A stretch of DNA of 33,349 bases from Clostridia bacterium (GTDB taxonomy: Bacteria > Bacillota > Clostridia > Saccharofermentanales > UBA5734): positions 1-33,349 of the forward strand of contig SABL01000017.1 in the NCBI GenBank assembly GCA_009928985.1, given 5' to 3'. The position numbers were made by a program, and so were the translations under genes. The notes under the pieces are model-generated. The model ran no database searches. It worked only from the letters and a program-made list of their open reading frames with translations, and was not told the DNA's origin. The stretch's first letter is position 1. Each line of letters starts with the position of its first letter. Shown here piece after piece: positions 24,431 to 33,213 of the stretch.

Positions 24431-25450
24431 TCAGGCCAGTGCCAGAAGCATCAGGCCCACGGCACTGCCCAAAAGGGTCACAACTGAGAAAACCAGGACC
24501 ACTTTATTTTCCTTCCAGCCGCCCAATTCAAAATGATGGTGGATCGGCGACATGCGGAAAATCCGCTTGCCGCCCGTGCGTTTGAAATAAGCTACCTGAA
24601 TCACCACGGAGAGGGATTCGGCCACATAGATGAAACCGATGAACAACAAGATCCAGGGGACACCATAGTACAGGGCGATCGCGGCTACGCCTGCCCCGAG
24701 GGCCTGGGAGCCGGTGTCCCCCATGAACACCTTGGCCGGATGGCGATTGAAGACCAGAAATCCAAGACAGCCGGCTGCCAGCATCAGGCTCGTGGCCATA
24801 GCCGGCCCGGTCAGATCGGACTCCAGGCCGAGCCCTTTCAGGAGCAAACCGGCGGCAGCCAGGGCCAGGCCCGCAAGGACGGTGACTGAACTGGCCAGGC
24901 CATCGACGCCATCGGTCAGGTTGACCGAATTGGCAATGAAAAACAGGTAGATCACGACGAAAACCCCATAAGGGATTTTCCACCAGCCCACGATCGGTAG
25001 CGCACCCAGTCCAGGCACAATCAGGAAGGGCTCGACCGAAAGGGCCAGCAAGTACCAGAGCGTAAAGCCGATCGAAAAAGCCAGCAGCAGGACCGTTTTC
25101 TGGCGGACGCTCAAACCTTTCTTGCTGATCCGGACCTTGATGTAGTCATCAAGGAATCCGGCAAAACCAAAGGCGAGGATCAGCAAAAGCAGCGCCAGGA
25201 CCGGGCTGGAAAAACCGTCGATCATTTGGGCAACCACCGTGACCAGGACCAGCGGGACCAGAAAGAAAAAGCCGCCGAAAGTCGGTGTCCCGCTTTTGAC
25301 ATAATGGGTTTTCGGGCCGTCGTCCCGGACGGTCTGGCCCACACTGAGCCGCCCGAGCAAGGGCAGTCCAATCAGGCCGGCGAGGACAGTCAACAGCAGG
25401 CACGCTGCAAAGATCCCAATGGAACCCATGTCATTCCATATCTGATTCAT
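24431..25450 (-). CDS. mraY: Phospho-N-acetylmuramoyl-pentapeptide transferase
   Basis: MraY transfers phospho-MurNAc-pentapeptide from UDP to undecaprenyl phosphate, forming lipid I. The 339-residue protein has about ten membrane segments and the conserved cytoplasmic motifs GPKTHYVKSGTPTFGG, FLDDYIKV (catalytic Asp pair), NSVNLTDGVDGLA, MGDTGS and SPIHHHFEL. GGGAGG lies 9 nt before the ATG. It sits between murF and ftsW with gaps of 30 and 18 nt. Confidence 0.97.
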   Translation of the reverse strand: MNQIWNDMGSIGIFAACLLLTVLAGLIGLPLLGRLSVGQTVRDDGPKTHYVKSGTPTFGGFFFLVPLVLVTVVAQMIDGFSSPVLALLLLILAFGFAGFLDDYIKVRISKKGLSVRQKTVLLLAFSIGFTLWYLLALSVEPFLIVPGLGALPIVGWWKIPYGVFVVIYLFFIANSVNLTDGVDGLASSVTVLAGLALAAAGLLLKGLGLESDLTGPAMATSLMLAAGCLGFLVFNRHPAKVFMGDTGSQALGAGVAAIALYYGVPWILLFIGFIYVAESLSVVIQVAYFKRTGGKRIFRMSPIHHHFELGGWKENKVVLVFSVVTLLGSAVGLMLLALA

Positions 25451-25480
25451 GATCGAAAACCTCCCTGGCTGGTGTCTGAG

Positions 25481-26989
25481 TCAAGTTCTTTGTTCTGTGC
25501 GAGTTTCTGATCGCGACCAGAAATCCAGCACCGCCTCGGTCACCCGCTCCATGGCGAACCCGCGTGATCCTTTGACCAAAAGGAGGTCATCCGGCTGCAA
25601 TTCAGTCAGCAAATGCTGGACCAAAGCGGGCTGATCGGAAAAACCGGTGCAGATACCCGGCGACTGGACAGACTCAAATCCAGCTTTCACATCGGCGGCA
25701 TGAGGGCCCAGAGCCAGGACTGCAGCAAAACCGTGACGAGCAGCCGCCTCTCCGACATCAAAATGGCCTTTGGCGGCGTAGTGACCCAATTCCAGCATGC
25801 CGCCCAGGGCAGCCACCAGCCGTCGCCCCTCAGCGATGGCCTGCAGCGTCGAGAGTGCGGCCAACATGGATTCCGGACTGGCATTATAAGAATCGTCCAT
25901 GACCAGGATCGGTCCCGCTGTCAGGAGGCGCTGCCGGTTGCCCGTGTTTTCGAACTGGGCTGCACCGGCTGCCGCGGTCGCAAGATCCAAGCCCAGGCCA
26001 GCTGCGACAGCCAGACCGAACAAACTGTTGCTGACCATGTGACGGCCCGCGACCGGTAAAGTGACCGGCAGCCGGGGGGAGTCCGGGCGGTCAGGCCAGG
26101 ACTTGAGTTCGTATGTGGACTGCTGACCGGTCAGATGGAGCTGATCGGACCAGAACAGCGTCAGACCATCGAGTTCAGCCGGATCACCCGGTTGTTCGGT
26201 CGATACCAGACTCACCTGGTATGAAAGACAGATCTCCCGGGCGAATTTTTCAAGATACGGGTCATCTGCATTTAACACCACCCGGGCACCAGGGGCAAGT
26301 CCGGCCATGATTTCGGCTTTGGCCTGGAAAATCTCTTCCTGGCTGCCGAGACGCTCGATGTGGGCGACGCCGATATTGGTGATCAGGGCAATGTCCGGCC
26401 GGGCAATCTTGCTCAACAATGCGATTTCACCGCGTCCACGCATGCCCATTTCCAGGACGATGGCCTGATCCTGCAAGGTGGCTGCCAGCAAAGTTTTCGG
26501 CAAGCCGATTTCGTTATTGTTGTTGGCCTGCGTCTGGCAGACCTGGAGCATCGGTTTCAGACAGGCGGCAACCATCCCGCGTGTAGACGTCTTGCCTACA
26601 CTGCCGGTAATCGCGATGACGGGTGCGGAAAGGGTCAGGCGGTATCCAGCTGCCAAGTCCTGCAATGCTTTCAAGGTGTCCAGGACTACGATGATCACCG
26701 GGGCAGGTCCCAGACCTGTCAGGCAGTCCGACCGGGCAGCGGTTTCATCGACCACCAGTCCGGCAGCTCCCTGGGCGAGCGCCTGAGCCAGGAACTCATG
26801 GCCGTCGTATTTCGCCCCGCGCAGGGCCAGGAACAGATCCCCTTGGCCGACGGTCCGGGTATCGGTCGAGACATCCTGGAAGACGAGATCCGGCCCGCTC
26901 AGTCCCGTCTGCTCTGTCGGGTGATCTGGAGCTTCATGCAGGCGTCCCCCAGTAAATGCCAGAACTTGGGTCAGTGTCAGGCGGGCCAT
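25481..26989 (-). CDS. murF: UDP-MurNAc-tripeptide:D-Ala-D-Ala ligase
   Basis: MurF adds D-Ala-D-Ala to the UDP-MurNAc-tripeptide in the cytoplasm. The 502-residue protein has an N-terminal UDP-binding domain, the ATP loop ITGSVGKTSTR (near 127-137), ANNNNEIGLP, the DDSYNASPESM motif and a C-terminal domain with VKGSRGFAMER. AGGAGG is inside the last codons of murE, 7 nt before the ATG, and the gap to murE is only 3 nt. Confidence 0.97.
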   Translation of the reverse strand: MARLTLTQVLAFTGGRLHEAPDHPTEQTGLSGPDLVFQDVSTDTRTVGQGDLFLALRGAKYDGHEFLAQALAQGAAGLVVDETAARSDCLTGLGPAPVIIVVLDTLKALQDLAAGYRLTLSAPVIAITGSVGKTSTRGMVAACLKPMLQVCQTQANNNNEIGLPKTLLAATLQDQAIVLEMGMRGRGEIALLSKIARPDIALITNIGVAHIERLGSQEEIFQAKAEIMAGLAPGARVVLNADDPYLEKFAREICLSYQVSLVSTEQPGDPAELDGLTLFWSDQLHLTGQQSTYELKSWPDRPDSPRLPVTLPVAGRHMVSNSLFGLAVAAGLGLDLATAAAGAAQFENTGNRQRLLTAGPILVMDDSYNASPESMLAALSTLQAIAEGRRLVAALGGMLELGHYAAKGHFDVGEAAARHGFAAVLALGPHAADVKAGFESVQSPGICTGFSDQPALVQHLLTELQPDDLLLVKGSRGFAMERVTEAVLDFWSRSETRTEQRT

Positions 26990-26992
26990 GAA

Positions 26993-28489
26993 TCAGCCTC
27001 CTGTTCCAAATCTGGAAGCCAGCAGCTCAGCCGCCGTTTCGGCATCATCGAAGTGGATGGTGCGATCTTTGAAGATCTGGTAATTTTCATGACCTTTGCC
27101 GGCCAGGATCACCAGGTCTCCAGGTCCGGCCACCGCGATGGCCCGGTCGATCGCCTCGCGGCGATCCGGCACGATTTCATAACGGCCGCCGGTCGGTGCG
27201 ATGCCAGTCACAATATCGGCAATGATCGCCATCGGATCTTCGGTTCGGGGATTGTCCGACGTGATGATGGTCAGATCAGATAAACGTCCGGCCACCTCGC
27301 CCATTTCAAAGCGGCGGCTGCGCGCCCGGTCGCCGCCATTGCCAAACAAGACGATCATCCGGCCTGTGACATACTCGCGCAAGGTCAGGAGCAAGCTCTC
27401 GAGGCTGGCGGCATTGTGAGCGTAATCGACCACTAGCTGGAAATCACGACCCGTCGGCACAGGCTGGACTCGGCCTGGCACGGCGATGGTGGACAGGCCC
27501 TGCTGGACTGCTGCGAGACTGGCCCCGCAACAGGCGGCACTTGCGATCGCTGCCAAGGCGTTGTAGATGTTGAAACGGCCAGGCATGTCGACAAAGACAG
27601 AGCCACGATACCACGGTGACACCAAGTCAAAACGGGTTCCGGAGCGGCCATTTTCAGTCGTTTTCTGGAGGTTTTCGGCGCGGACATCGGCCGCGGGCGA
27701 TAAGCCATACGTCAGGACTGGCACCAGGGCCGCATCGGCGGCCGCACGGACCTGGTCGAAAATGTCCAAGTCGCGATTGATGACGGCCTGGTGGCAGCGG
27801 CGCATCAGGATCAGTTTGGCCTCGAGGTATTCCTCCATGCTGGCATGTTCATGCGGTCCGATGTGGTCATGGTACAGATTGGTGAAAACGCCAACCTTGT
27901 AGTCGCAGCCATAGACCCTGTCCAGCATCAGGCCCTGGGAGGACACTTCCATGACACAGCTGTCCAGGTCAGCCAGGACCATGTCATCGAGCAAAGCCTG
28001 CAGATCATACGACTCCGGCGTGGTCCTGGATGCGTAGGTCACCTGGTCGCCGATGATGTTGGCTACGGTCCCGATCAGTCCGGTCTTGCGGCCGGCGGCC
28101 TGGAGGATGGCCCGGGTCATGTAGGTGGTTGTGGTCTTGCCTTTGGTTCCAGTAATGCCGACCATTTCCAGCTTGCCGGAGGGATGTTCAAAAAAACGGT
28201 CCGAAACATGGGCCAGTCCGAGGCGAGTGTTCTCCACCTGGACCCAGGCAACCGGACAACCTGGGGCTAGAAGTTCAGCAGTTGGCCTTTCCACCAGCAG
28301 AGCCGACACGCCCTGGCTGATCGCCTGGCTGATGTACTGGTGGCCATCGGTGACAAATCCGGTGATGCAGACAAAAAGCGATCCGCGGATCGCTTTGCGG
28401 GAATCATAGACGATCTGGCTGATTTCGACAGACAAGTCTCCACCTTGTTTTTGCACAGGTAGATCCTGGACAAGCATGTGCAGGTTCAT
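26993..28489 (-). CDS. murE: UDP-MurNAc-L-Ala-D-Glu:meso-diaminopimelate ligase
   Basis: MurE adds the third stem-peptide residue. The 498-residue protein has the ATP loop GTKGKTTT (114-121), the carbamylated lysine region (Lys225 in LEAKL) and DNPR at 412-415. DNPR is the signature of meso-diaminopimelate enzymes; lysine-adding enzymes differ here. The wall is therefore predicted to be of the mDAP type. ATG 28489 was chosen because AAGGAG lies 9 nt upstream. The longer open frame would add 59 low-quality residues reading into the PBP gene. Confidence 0.96.
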   Translation of the reverse strand: MNLHMLVQDLPVQKQGGDLSVEISQIVYDSRKAIRGSLFVCITGFVTDGHQYISQAISQGVSALLVERPTAELLAPGCPVAWVQVENTRLGLAHVSDRFFEHPSGKLEMVGITGTKGKTTTTYMTRAILQAAGRKTGLIGTVANIIGDQVTYASRTTPESYDLQALLDDMVLADLDSCVMEVSSQGLMLDRVYGCDYKVGVFTNLYHDHIGPHEHASMEEYLEAKLILMRRCHQAVINRDLDIFDQVRAAADAALVPVLTYGLSPAADVRAENLQKTTENGRSGTRFDLVSPWYRGSVFVDMPGRFNIYNALAAIASAACCGASLAAVQQGLSTIAVPGRVQPVPTGRDFQLVVDYAHNAASLESLLLTLREYVTGRMIVLFGNGGDRARSRRFEMGEVAGRLSDLTIITSDNPRTEDPMAIIADIVTGIAPTGGRYEIVPDRREAIDRAIAVAGPGDLVILAGKGHENYQIFKDRTIHFDDAETAAELLASRFGTGG

Positions 28490-28556
28490 GGTGTCATTCT
28501 CCTTCTTGCTGGCAAGTCGGGCGGATATAGACGGACTGCCAGTCTGGCTTCCCATT

Positions 28557-30956
28557 TTAGGGGTTTGCTGCTCCTGATTCAACCGTGGCGAGAGGGGTGG
28601 CGATTTCTTCGGCAGCTTCGAACCAGATCCGGACAATACTGCCGCGCAGGAGCAGGCCTTCGTCATTGGTCATACGGGTTTCCGGGGTGACTGTTGTGGT
28701 TTCAGTCTCCTCAGCTGCAGCTGTCTCCCCTGCACTCGTTTCCTTTGGTGCCGGATCGGCCGTTGTGTTGGTGACTGATGATTTCTCACCATGGGTCGGA
28801 GCCGGGTCCTGACGAACCGCCAGGCCGAGGCCATCCCCTTCGATCCGGATATTGAGCCCGTTGGCAGCTGCTGCACTGATGGCTTCGCTGACCGTTTTTT
28901 TCGAAAAATCTGGCACAACCACCCAGTCCTCATGCGGGCCAGGGTCCGGGTAAACAACCACCATGCCACGCGAATGAAGCTTATCCTGTGGGGCGGGGGA
29001 CTGGGAGCGGATGATGGATTGTTCACCCATGCCGGACTCAGCTGCCTCGAGATTGAGCCCCACCGTGCCGAGTTCTTTCCGGGCCTGGGCCAATGTCATG
29101 CCGGTGAGATCCGGGACATCACGCAACTTGGTCAGGCGCGAGATGTCCTGTTCACTGTAATTCCTGGCCTCGCCCAGATACTCCAGAGTCTGGGAGACGA
29201 TTTCCCCCAGTGCCTTGGACGCAACAGACGAGGTCAGCTTGTCATCGGCCGGTTTGTCCAGCACGATCAGGGCAACAATCTGGGGACTGTCAATCGGAGC
29301 GATGCCAGCAAAGGACAAGGTATGCTTGCCCTGCTCATCGGTTGAAGTGCTCGTCTTGCCACCAATCAGATAACCCTCGACATAGGCTTTGGAACCGGTG
29401 CCATGCAGGACGACACCTTTGAGCAGTTCCCGCAGCCGGGTCGAGGTCTGTTCCGAGATCACCTTGCGGATTGTCTCCGGGGCATACTCACGCACCACGG
29501 CGCCCGTGCTGTCGGTGATCGATGCCACGAGGCGCGGCCGAAGCAGATTGCCGCCATTGGCGATGGCAGAATAGGCATTGGCCAGCTGGATCGGTGTCAC
29601 AGTCGCAGACTCGCCATAGGATAATGTTGCCATGTCCAGTTCGGTCGGGTCCGTGTGGATCAGTCCGGTGGCTTCCGCCGGCAAGTCGATTCCGGTCACA
29701 TCGCGAAACCCGAAAGCCCGGATGTACTGGTAGAAGCGCGTGACACCCAGTTTCTGGGACATCTGGGCAAAGACCGGATTGCAGGAATGCCAGAAGCCTT
29801 CCTGCAGGGTCTCCATGCCATGGCCGACAATGGTGTAGCAATGGATCTCCTGGCCGAGGACATACATCGGGCTGTCATTGTAGATCTCCGATTCACGGGT
29901 CACATTTTCGTCAAAGGCCATGGCCGTGGTGAGCGACTTGAAGGTCGAACCCGGCTCATAGGCGTCCGAGATGGCACGGTTGCGCCAGACGGTGCTGGAG
30001 AGGTAATTGATGTTCTCCTGGCTCGATCCATCCCAGGTCGCTGGTTCCCGAGTCACCGGGCGGGCGGTTGGATCCTGGCTGGAGAAAAACGGATAGGAAG
30101 CCATGGCCAGGACACCCCCGGTATAGGGATCCATGATGATGGCTGATCCGCCATTGGTGATGTCATTGCTCAGGATGGCCTCGGCCAGGATCTCCTGGAC
30201 GATGCGCTGGATGTTGATGTCCAGGCTCAGGTTCAGATTGAGCCCGTCCCTGGCGCGCAAACTGGTTGGCACGGAAAAAGGCAGTTCGCCTTTGTTTTGA
30301 TAATTATCGGTCTCGACATAGGTGTAGCCGGGCGATCCAGTCAGGATGTCGTTGTACTGCATCTCCAGGCCAAGCTGTCCGACCAGGTTGCCAAGATCAT
30401 ACCGGGTGTAGCCAAGCACTTGGCTGGCCAGATCCCCATTGGTATAGTAGCGGCGCGGCTCCGAATCGATGGCGAACCCGCCCACATCGTGTTCACTCAA
30501 ATAGGCTATCAGGGCTTCAGCCGGTTCGCGCGCCACGTCTTTTTTCAGCTGGACATAGGCACTGTCCTTCTTCTCAAATGCAGCCAGCACCTGATCTTCC
30601 GGCAATTCCAGGATTTGGGCGATTTGGGCACCGATCGCCTCGCGCGAGAGATTTTCACTGATCGAACGGACATCCTTGGGCGTGATGCCGATCTGGTAGA
30701 CATAGGTTGTCCCTGCCAGTTCGATCCCATTGCGATCATAGACCAGGCCGCGATCGGGCATTTCCGCGACTTTCTTGTAGTGCTGGCCGGCTGCTTGTTC
30801 GGCATTGACGGCATAGTTGACAATCTGGATCTGGTAAAGCTGGTAGATCAGATAACTGGCAAACCCGATGAGGAGCAGACTGAACAAAACCAGCCCGAAA
30901 CGGCTGGGTTTGCGAAAGCGGGAGCGATCTTTGGTTGTGGGGCGAGTCCGGCTCAT
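28557..30956 (-). CDS. ftsI: Division transpeptidase (class B PBP, FtsI/SpoVD type) with PASTA domains
   Basis: This 799-residue bitopic protein cross-links septal peptidoglycan. It has a basic cytoplasmic tail, TM at about 20-42, a class B dimerisation domain, and a transpeptidase domain with the active site Ser337 in STFK (337-340) and SCN (391-393). The third motif is KTS (534-536) where KTG is the rule. PASTA 1 spans about 613-670. PASTA 2 (about 678-779) is split by a Thr/Glu/Ala-rich insertion of about 44 residues between QDPAPTHG and the last strand RGSIVRIWF. The ATG overlaps the ftsL stop as ATGA. The position between ftsL and murE suits the divisome enzyme. Whether it serves vegetative or spore septa cannot be told. 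Confidence 0.93.
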   Translation of the reverse strand: MSRTRPTTKDRSRFRKPSRFGLVLFSLLLIGFASYLIYQLYQIQIVNYAVNAEQAAGQHYKKVAEMPDRGLVYDRNGIELAGTTYVYQIGITPKDVRSISENLSREAIGAQIAQILELPEDQVLAAFEKKDSAYVQLKKDVAREPAEALIAYLSEHDVGGFAIDSEPRRYYTNGDLASQVLGYTRYDLGNLVGQLGLEMQYNDILTGSPGYTYVETDNYQNKGELPFSVPTSLRARDGLNLNLSLDINIQRIVQEILAEAILSNDITNGGSAIIMDPYTGGVLAMASYPFFSSQDPTARPVTREPATWDGSSQENINYLSSTVWRNRAISDAYEPGSTFKSLTTAMAFDENVTRESEIYNDSPMYVLGQEIHCYTIVGHGMETLQEGFWHSCNPVFAQMSQKLGVTRFYQYIRAFGFRDVTGIDLPAEATGLIHTDPTELDMATLSYGESATVTPIQLANAYSAIANGGNLLRPRLVASITDSTGAVVREYAPETIRKVISEQTSTRLRELLKGVVLHGTGSKAYVEGYLIGGKTSTSTDEQGKHTLSFAGIAPIDSPQIVALIVLDKPADDKLTSSVASKALGEIVSQTLEYLGEARNYSEQDISRLTKLRDVPDLTGMTLAQARKELGTVGLNLEAAESGMGEQSIIRSQSPAPQDKLHSRGMVVVYPDPGPHEDWVVVPDFSKKTVSEAISAAAANGLNIRIEGDGLGLAVRQDPAPTHGEKSSVTNTTADPAPKETSAGETAAAEETETTTVTPETRMTNDEGLLLRGSIVRIWFEAAEEIATPLATVESGAANP

Positions 30957-31528
30957 GAATCCTGGCCTGGCAGTTCGAGTGTCTTGAAGAATCCCTCGAT
31001 CTCATTGAAAACAGCTGCCAGCTGGGCCTCCTCGGTGACGCTGGAATGGCCCGTGCGGGCATAGACGACCCGGTCAGAATCAGGAATGTCGACGGTGACA
31101 ACTTGCATGCGGGCCGGAACCTGAAGGCCAAGGCGGTCAATCGCCAGGCGACGGATCCGTTCGAGATCCGTCTGGCGGGCCAGGGATTCACTGATCTGGC
31201 CGGAGGATTGTTCCGTTTTCTCAATCTGGCGTTCCAGCTTGAGATTGGCAAAATTCAGTTCCAGAATGCGGGCCTGGCGATACAGGATGCCCCCAAAAAT
31301 CGAAGCCAGCAGGACGACCAGGGTGATCAGGGCCAGAAGGCTTTTCATGCGGCGCACAGCCAATTCACGGCGGATCTGGCGGGCTTTTTCCTGCAGATGG
31401 GGCCGGCTGGTCAAGGCATCTTCCAGAAGGATCCTGCGGGCCATGCTCGGTGCCGGCGATGCCCAGTCCAGCGCGCGTTCTGCTCCAGTTTGTTCCGGTT
31501 CGTATGCCAGATTGCCTGATGTGCGCAT
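30953..31528 (-). CDS. ftsL: FtsL-like cell division protein
   Basis: The assignment rests on position (between rsmH and the division PBP) and architecture. The 191 residues comprise a long cytoplasmic N-terminus (about 62 residues), one TM (about 63-84), a coiled-coil stretch (85-120) and the segment ERIRRLAIDRLGLQVP, which matches the end of the FtsL/DivIC helix. ATG 31528 was chosen because AGGAGG lies 9 nt upstream; an ATG six codons earlier overlaps that site. FtsL would bind DivIB and DivIC and activate FtsW-FtsI. The acidic C-terminal tail is longer than usual. Confidence 0.85.
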   Translation of the reverse strand: MRTSGNLAYEPEQTGAERALDWASPAPSMARRILLEDALTSRPHLQEKARQIRRELAVRRMKSLLALITLVVLLASIFGGILYRQARILELNFANLKLERQIEKTEQSSGQISESLARQTDLERIRRLAIDRLGLQVPARMQVVTVDIPDSDRVVYARTGHSSVTEEAQLAAVFNEIEGFFKTLELPGQDS

Positions 31529-31595
31529 GTGACAGATCCTCCTCATTCCCAGGGTGTTGTCGTTATCTGGAAAGTTCTAGTTGACTTGGTTTCAT

Positions 31596-32558
31596 CTATG
31601 GGGCAGACATTTTTTCAAAAACCCGGAGCTTGGCGCTGCGCGCACGGGGGTTCTCTTTCATCTCGATCTCATCGGCGATCAATGGTTTGCGGGTGATCAC
31701 ATGTCCCAGTGATTTTTTGCCGCAAATGCAGACAGGAAATTCACGCGGGCAGGTGCAGGGCGATTCCCAGGTCCGGAAGGCGTCCTTGACCAGGCGGTCC
31801 TCCAGCGAATGGAAGGTGATGATCGCTGCCCGGCCGCCGGGGGCCAAGACTTCCGGGATGGCCCGGAGCAGATCCTCCAGCGCTGTCAGTTCGCCATTGA
31901 CCGCGATCCGGATCGCCTGGAAAGTCCGTTTGGCCGGATGCTGGGCTTCACGCAGGGCCTGTGCCGGCATCGCCCGGCGAATGACAGCAGCCAGCTCTGT
32001 CGTGGTCAGGATCGGGTGATCCTGGCGGCTGCGGATGATCTGCTGGCTGATCCGGCGGGCATAGCGCTCTTCGCCGTAATCCTGGATGATCCGGACCAGT
32101 TCTTGTTCACTGGCCGTATTGACCAGGTCAGCGGCTGTCCGGCCACTGGTCTGATTCATGCGCATGTCCAATGGGCCATCCTGCATGTAGGAAAAGCCGC
32201 GCTCGGCCTGGTCCAGCTGCCAGGACGACACACCCAGGTCGGCCAGGATGCCATTGGCTGGCGGTATCTGGTTATCCAGGACAGCCTGGGCGATGCTGCC
32301 AAAGTCGGTATGGACCAGATGGTAGGATCCTTTGCTTTGGACCTCGGCCAGGCGTTTGCCAGCTGCGGCCAGGGCATCGGTGTCTTTGTCAAAGCCATAC
32401 AAATGACCTTTCGGTCCGAGGCGTTCCAGGATCGCCGAAGAATGTCCGCCGCCGCCCAGGGTGCAATCGATGTAGCAGCCATCGGGTACGATGACCAGCT
32501 GCTCGAGCGTCTGCCGGAACAGGACCGGCAAATGGGAAAAATCAGAGGCCGCGGACAT
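31596..32558 (-). CDS. rsmH: 16S rRNA (cytosine(1402)-N4)-methyltransferase RsmH
   Basis: RsmH (MraW) methylates C1402 of 16S rRNA and is a regular member of dcw clusters. The 320-residue protein shows the SAM loop DCTLGGGGHS, ADLGVSSWQLD, RTFQAIRIAVNGEL and IITFHSLEDR, and ends with RARSAKLRV. A Cys cluster (CTCPREFPVCICGKK) in the C-terminal third resembles a metal knuckle seen in several Gram-positive homologues. ATG 32558 overlaps mraZ by 17 nt with no separate ribosome site, implying coupling. The longer open frame is mraZ in another frame. Confidence 0.96.
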   Translation of the reverse strand: MSAASDFSHLPVLFRQTLEQLVIVPDGCYIDCTLGGGGHSSAILERLGPKGHLYGFDKDTDALAAAGKRLAEVQSKGSYHLVHTDFGSIAQAVLDNQIPPANGILADLGVSSWQLDQAERGFSYMQDGPLDMRMNQTSGRTAADLVNTASEQELVRIIQDYGEERYARRISQQIIRSRQDHPILTTTELAAVIRRAMPAQALREAQHPAKRTFQAIRIAVNGELTALEDLLRAIPEVLAPGGRAAIITFHSLEDRLVKDAFRTWESPCTCPREFPVCICGKKSLGHVITRKPLIADEIEMKENPRARSAKLRVFEKMSAP

Positions 32559-32976
32559 CGAAACGGGTGAGGTCCATCTGGGCGAGCGACCCCTGCTCTT
32601 CTTTCTGTTGATCATAGAAAGCCTTGGCACAGATTTCGAGCTTGTCAAACATGTCGATGAAGCAAATTTCATCGCCTGGCTTGACCCCGATCTGGGCCCA
32701 CAATTCATCACTGACGGAAATACGGCCCTGACCGTCCAGGTCACAAGGCATGGCCTCACCGATGATCAGGCGCTTCAAACGCCGGACAGCCGGATCGGTT
32801 CCGGAAAGCTGGGCAATCTGGTCCCGGATCTGGCGGAAATTCTCAGGCGTGTAGGCAGACAAGAAGCCCTCATCCAAACTCAGCGTCACAATCAAAGACG
32901 CCCCGATGCTGTCACGCAGCCGGGCCGGCACAAACACGCGGCCTTTTGCATCTATGGTGTGCGTAAAACGCGCCAT
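32542..32976 (-). CDS. mraZ: Transcriptional regulator MraZ
   Basis: MraZ is the first gene of dcw clusters and a DNA-binding ring-forming repressor of its own promoter. The 144-residue protein has two SpoVT-AbrB-like halves (about 5-50 and 75-120) with the signatures DAKGRVFVPARLR and DGQGRISVSDEL. GGAGG lies 5 nt before the ATG. A promoter and repeated GTGG-type elements lie upstream, which fits autoregulation. Confidence 0.97.
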   Translation of the reverse strand: MARFTHTIDAKGRVFVPARLRDSIGASLIVTLSLDEGFLSAYTPENFRQIRDQIAQLSGTDPAVRRLKRLIIGEAMPCDLDGQGRISVSDELWAQIGVKPGDEICFIDMFDKLEICAKAFYDQQKEEQGSLAQMDLTRFDVRGL

Positions 32977-33043
32977 CCGAGCCTCCGATCCAGATTTGCC
33001 TCCTGCCTAAGGGCAGAATGGCCAGTTGGGTCGGGGTGAAACG

Positions 33044-33092
33044 CACCACAATCATCCACAGTTATGGAAAATTACACTACTTTTCACCACTT
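33044..33092 (-). promoter_or_regulatory. Candidate MraZ box
   Basis: On the minus strand AAGTGGTG (33092-33085) and AAGTAGTG (33082-33075) are spaced exactly 10 bp, one helical turn. Two more related elements, TGTGGATG (33060-33053) and TTGTGGTG (33051-33044), follow 9 bp apart. MraZ sites are known as short G-rich direct repeats upstream of mraZ. The first pair overlaps the predicted transcription start, a good place for repression. Confidence 0.5.
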
Positions 33093-33099
33093 AGTTGAA

Positions 33100-33128
33100 A
33101 TTTTACTCGTAAAGAATGATATTTTCAA
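33100..33128 (-). promoter_or_regulatory. Promoter of the dcw cluster
   Basis: TTGAAA (33128-33123), a 17-bp spacer and TAAAAT (33105-33100) on the minus strand predict a start near 33093, about 117 nt before mraZ. The surrounding 33060-33175 region is strikingly AT-rich compared with its flanks. The leader contains a small hairpin CTGCC/GGCAG (33003-33016). No gene is recognised between this promoter and the repeat at 33214. Confidence 0.65.
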
Positions 33129-33213
33129 CTTCTGTAACAAATCATGGCGGAAATGTAAACGATTTGTAACAAAGGGCAGCGGCGAGACCGGGCCCGGCCG
33201 GATGGCCGGGGAC

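Noticed and set aside
31547-32759. Long N-terminal extensions of rsmH, ftsL and murE reading frames
   Set aside because: The added residues overlap the upstream genes in another frame or lie upstream of the ribosome site, and do not match the families.
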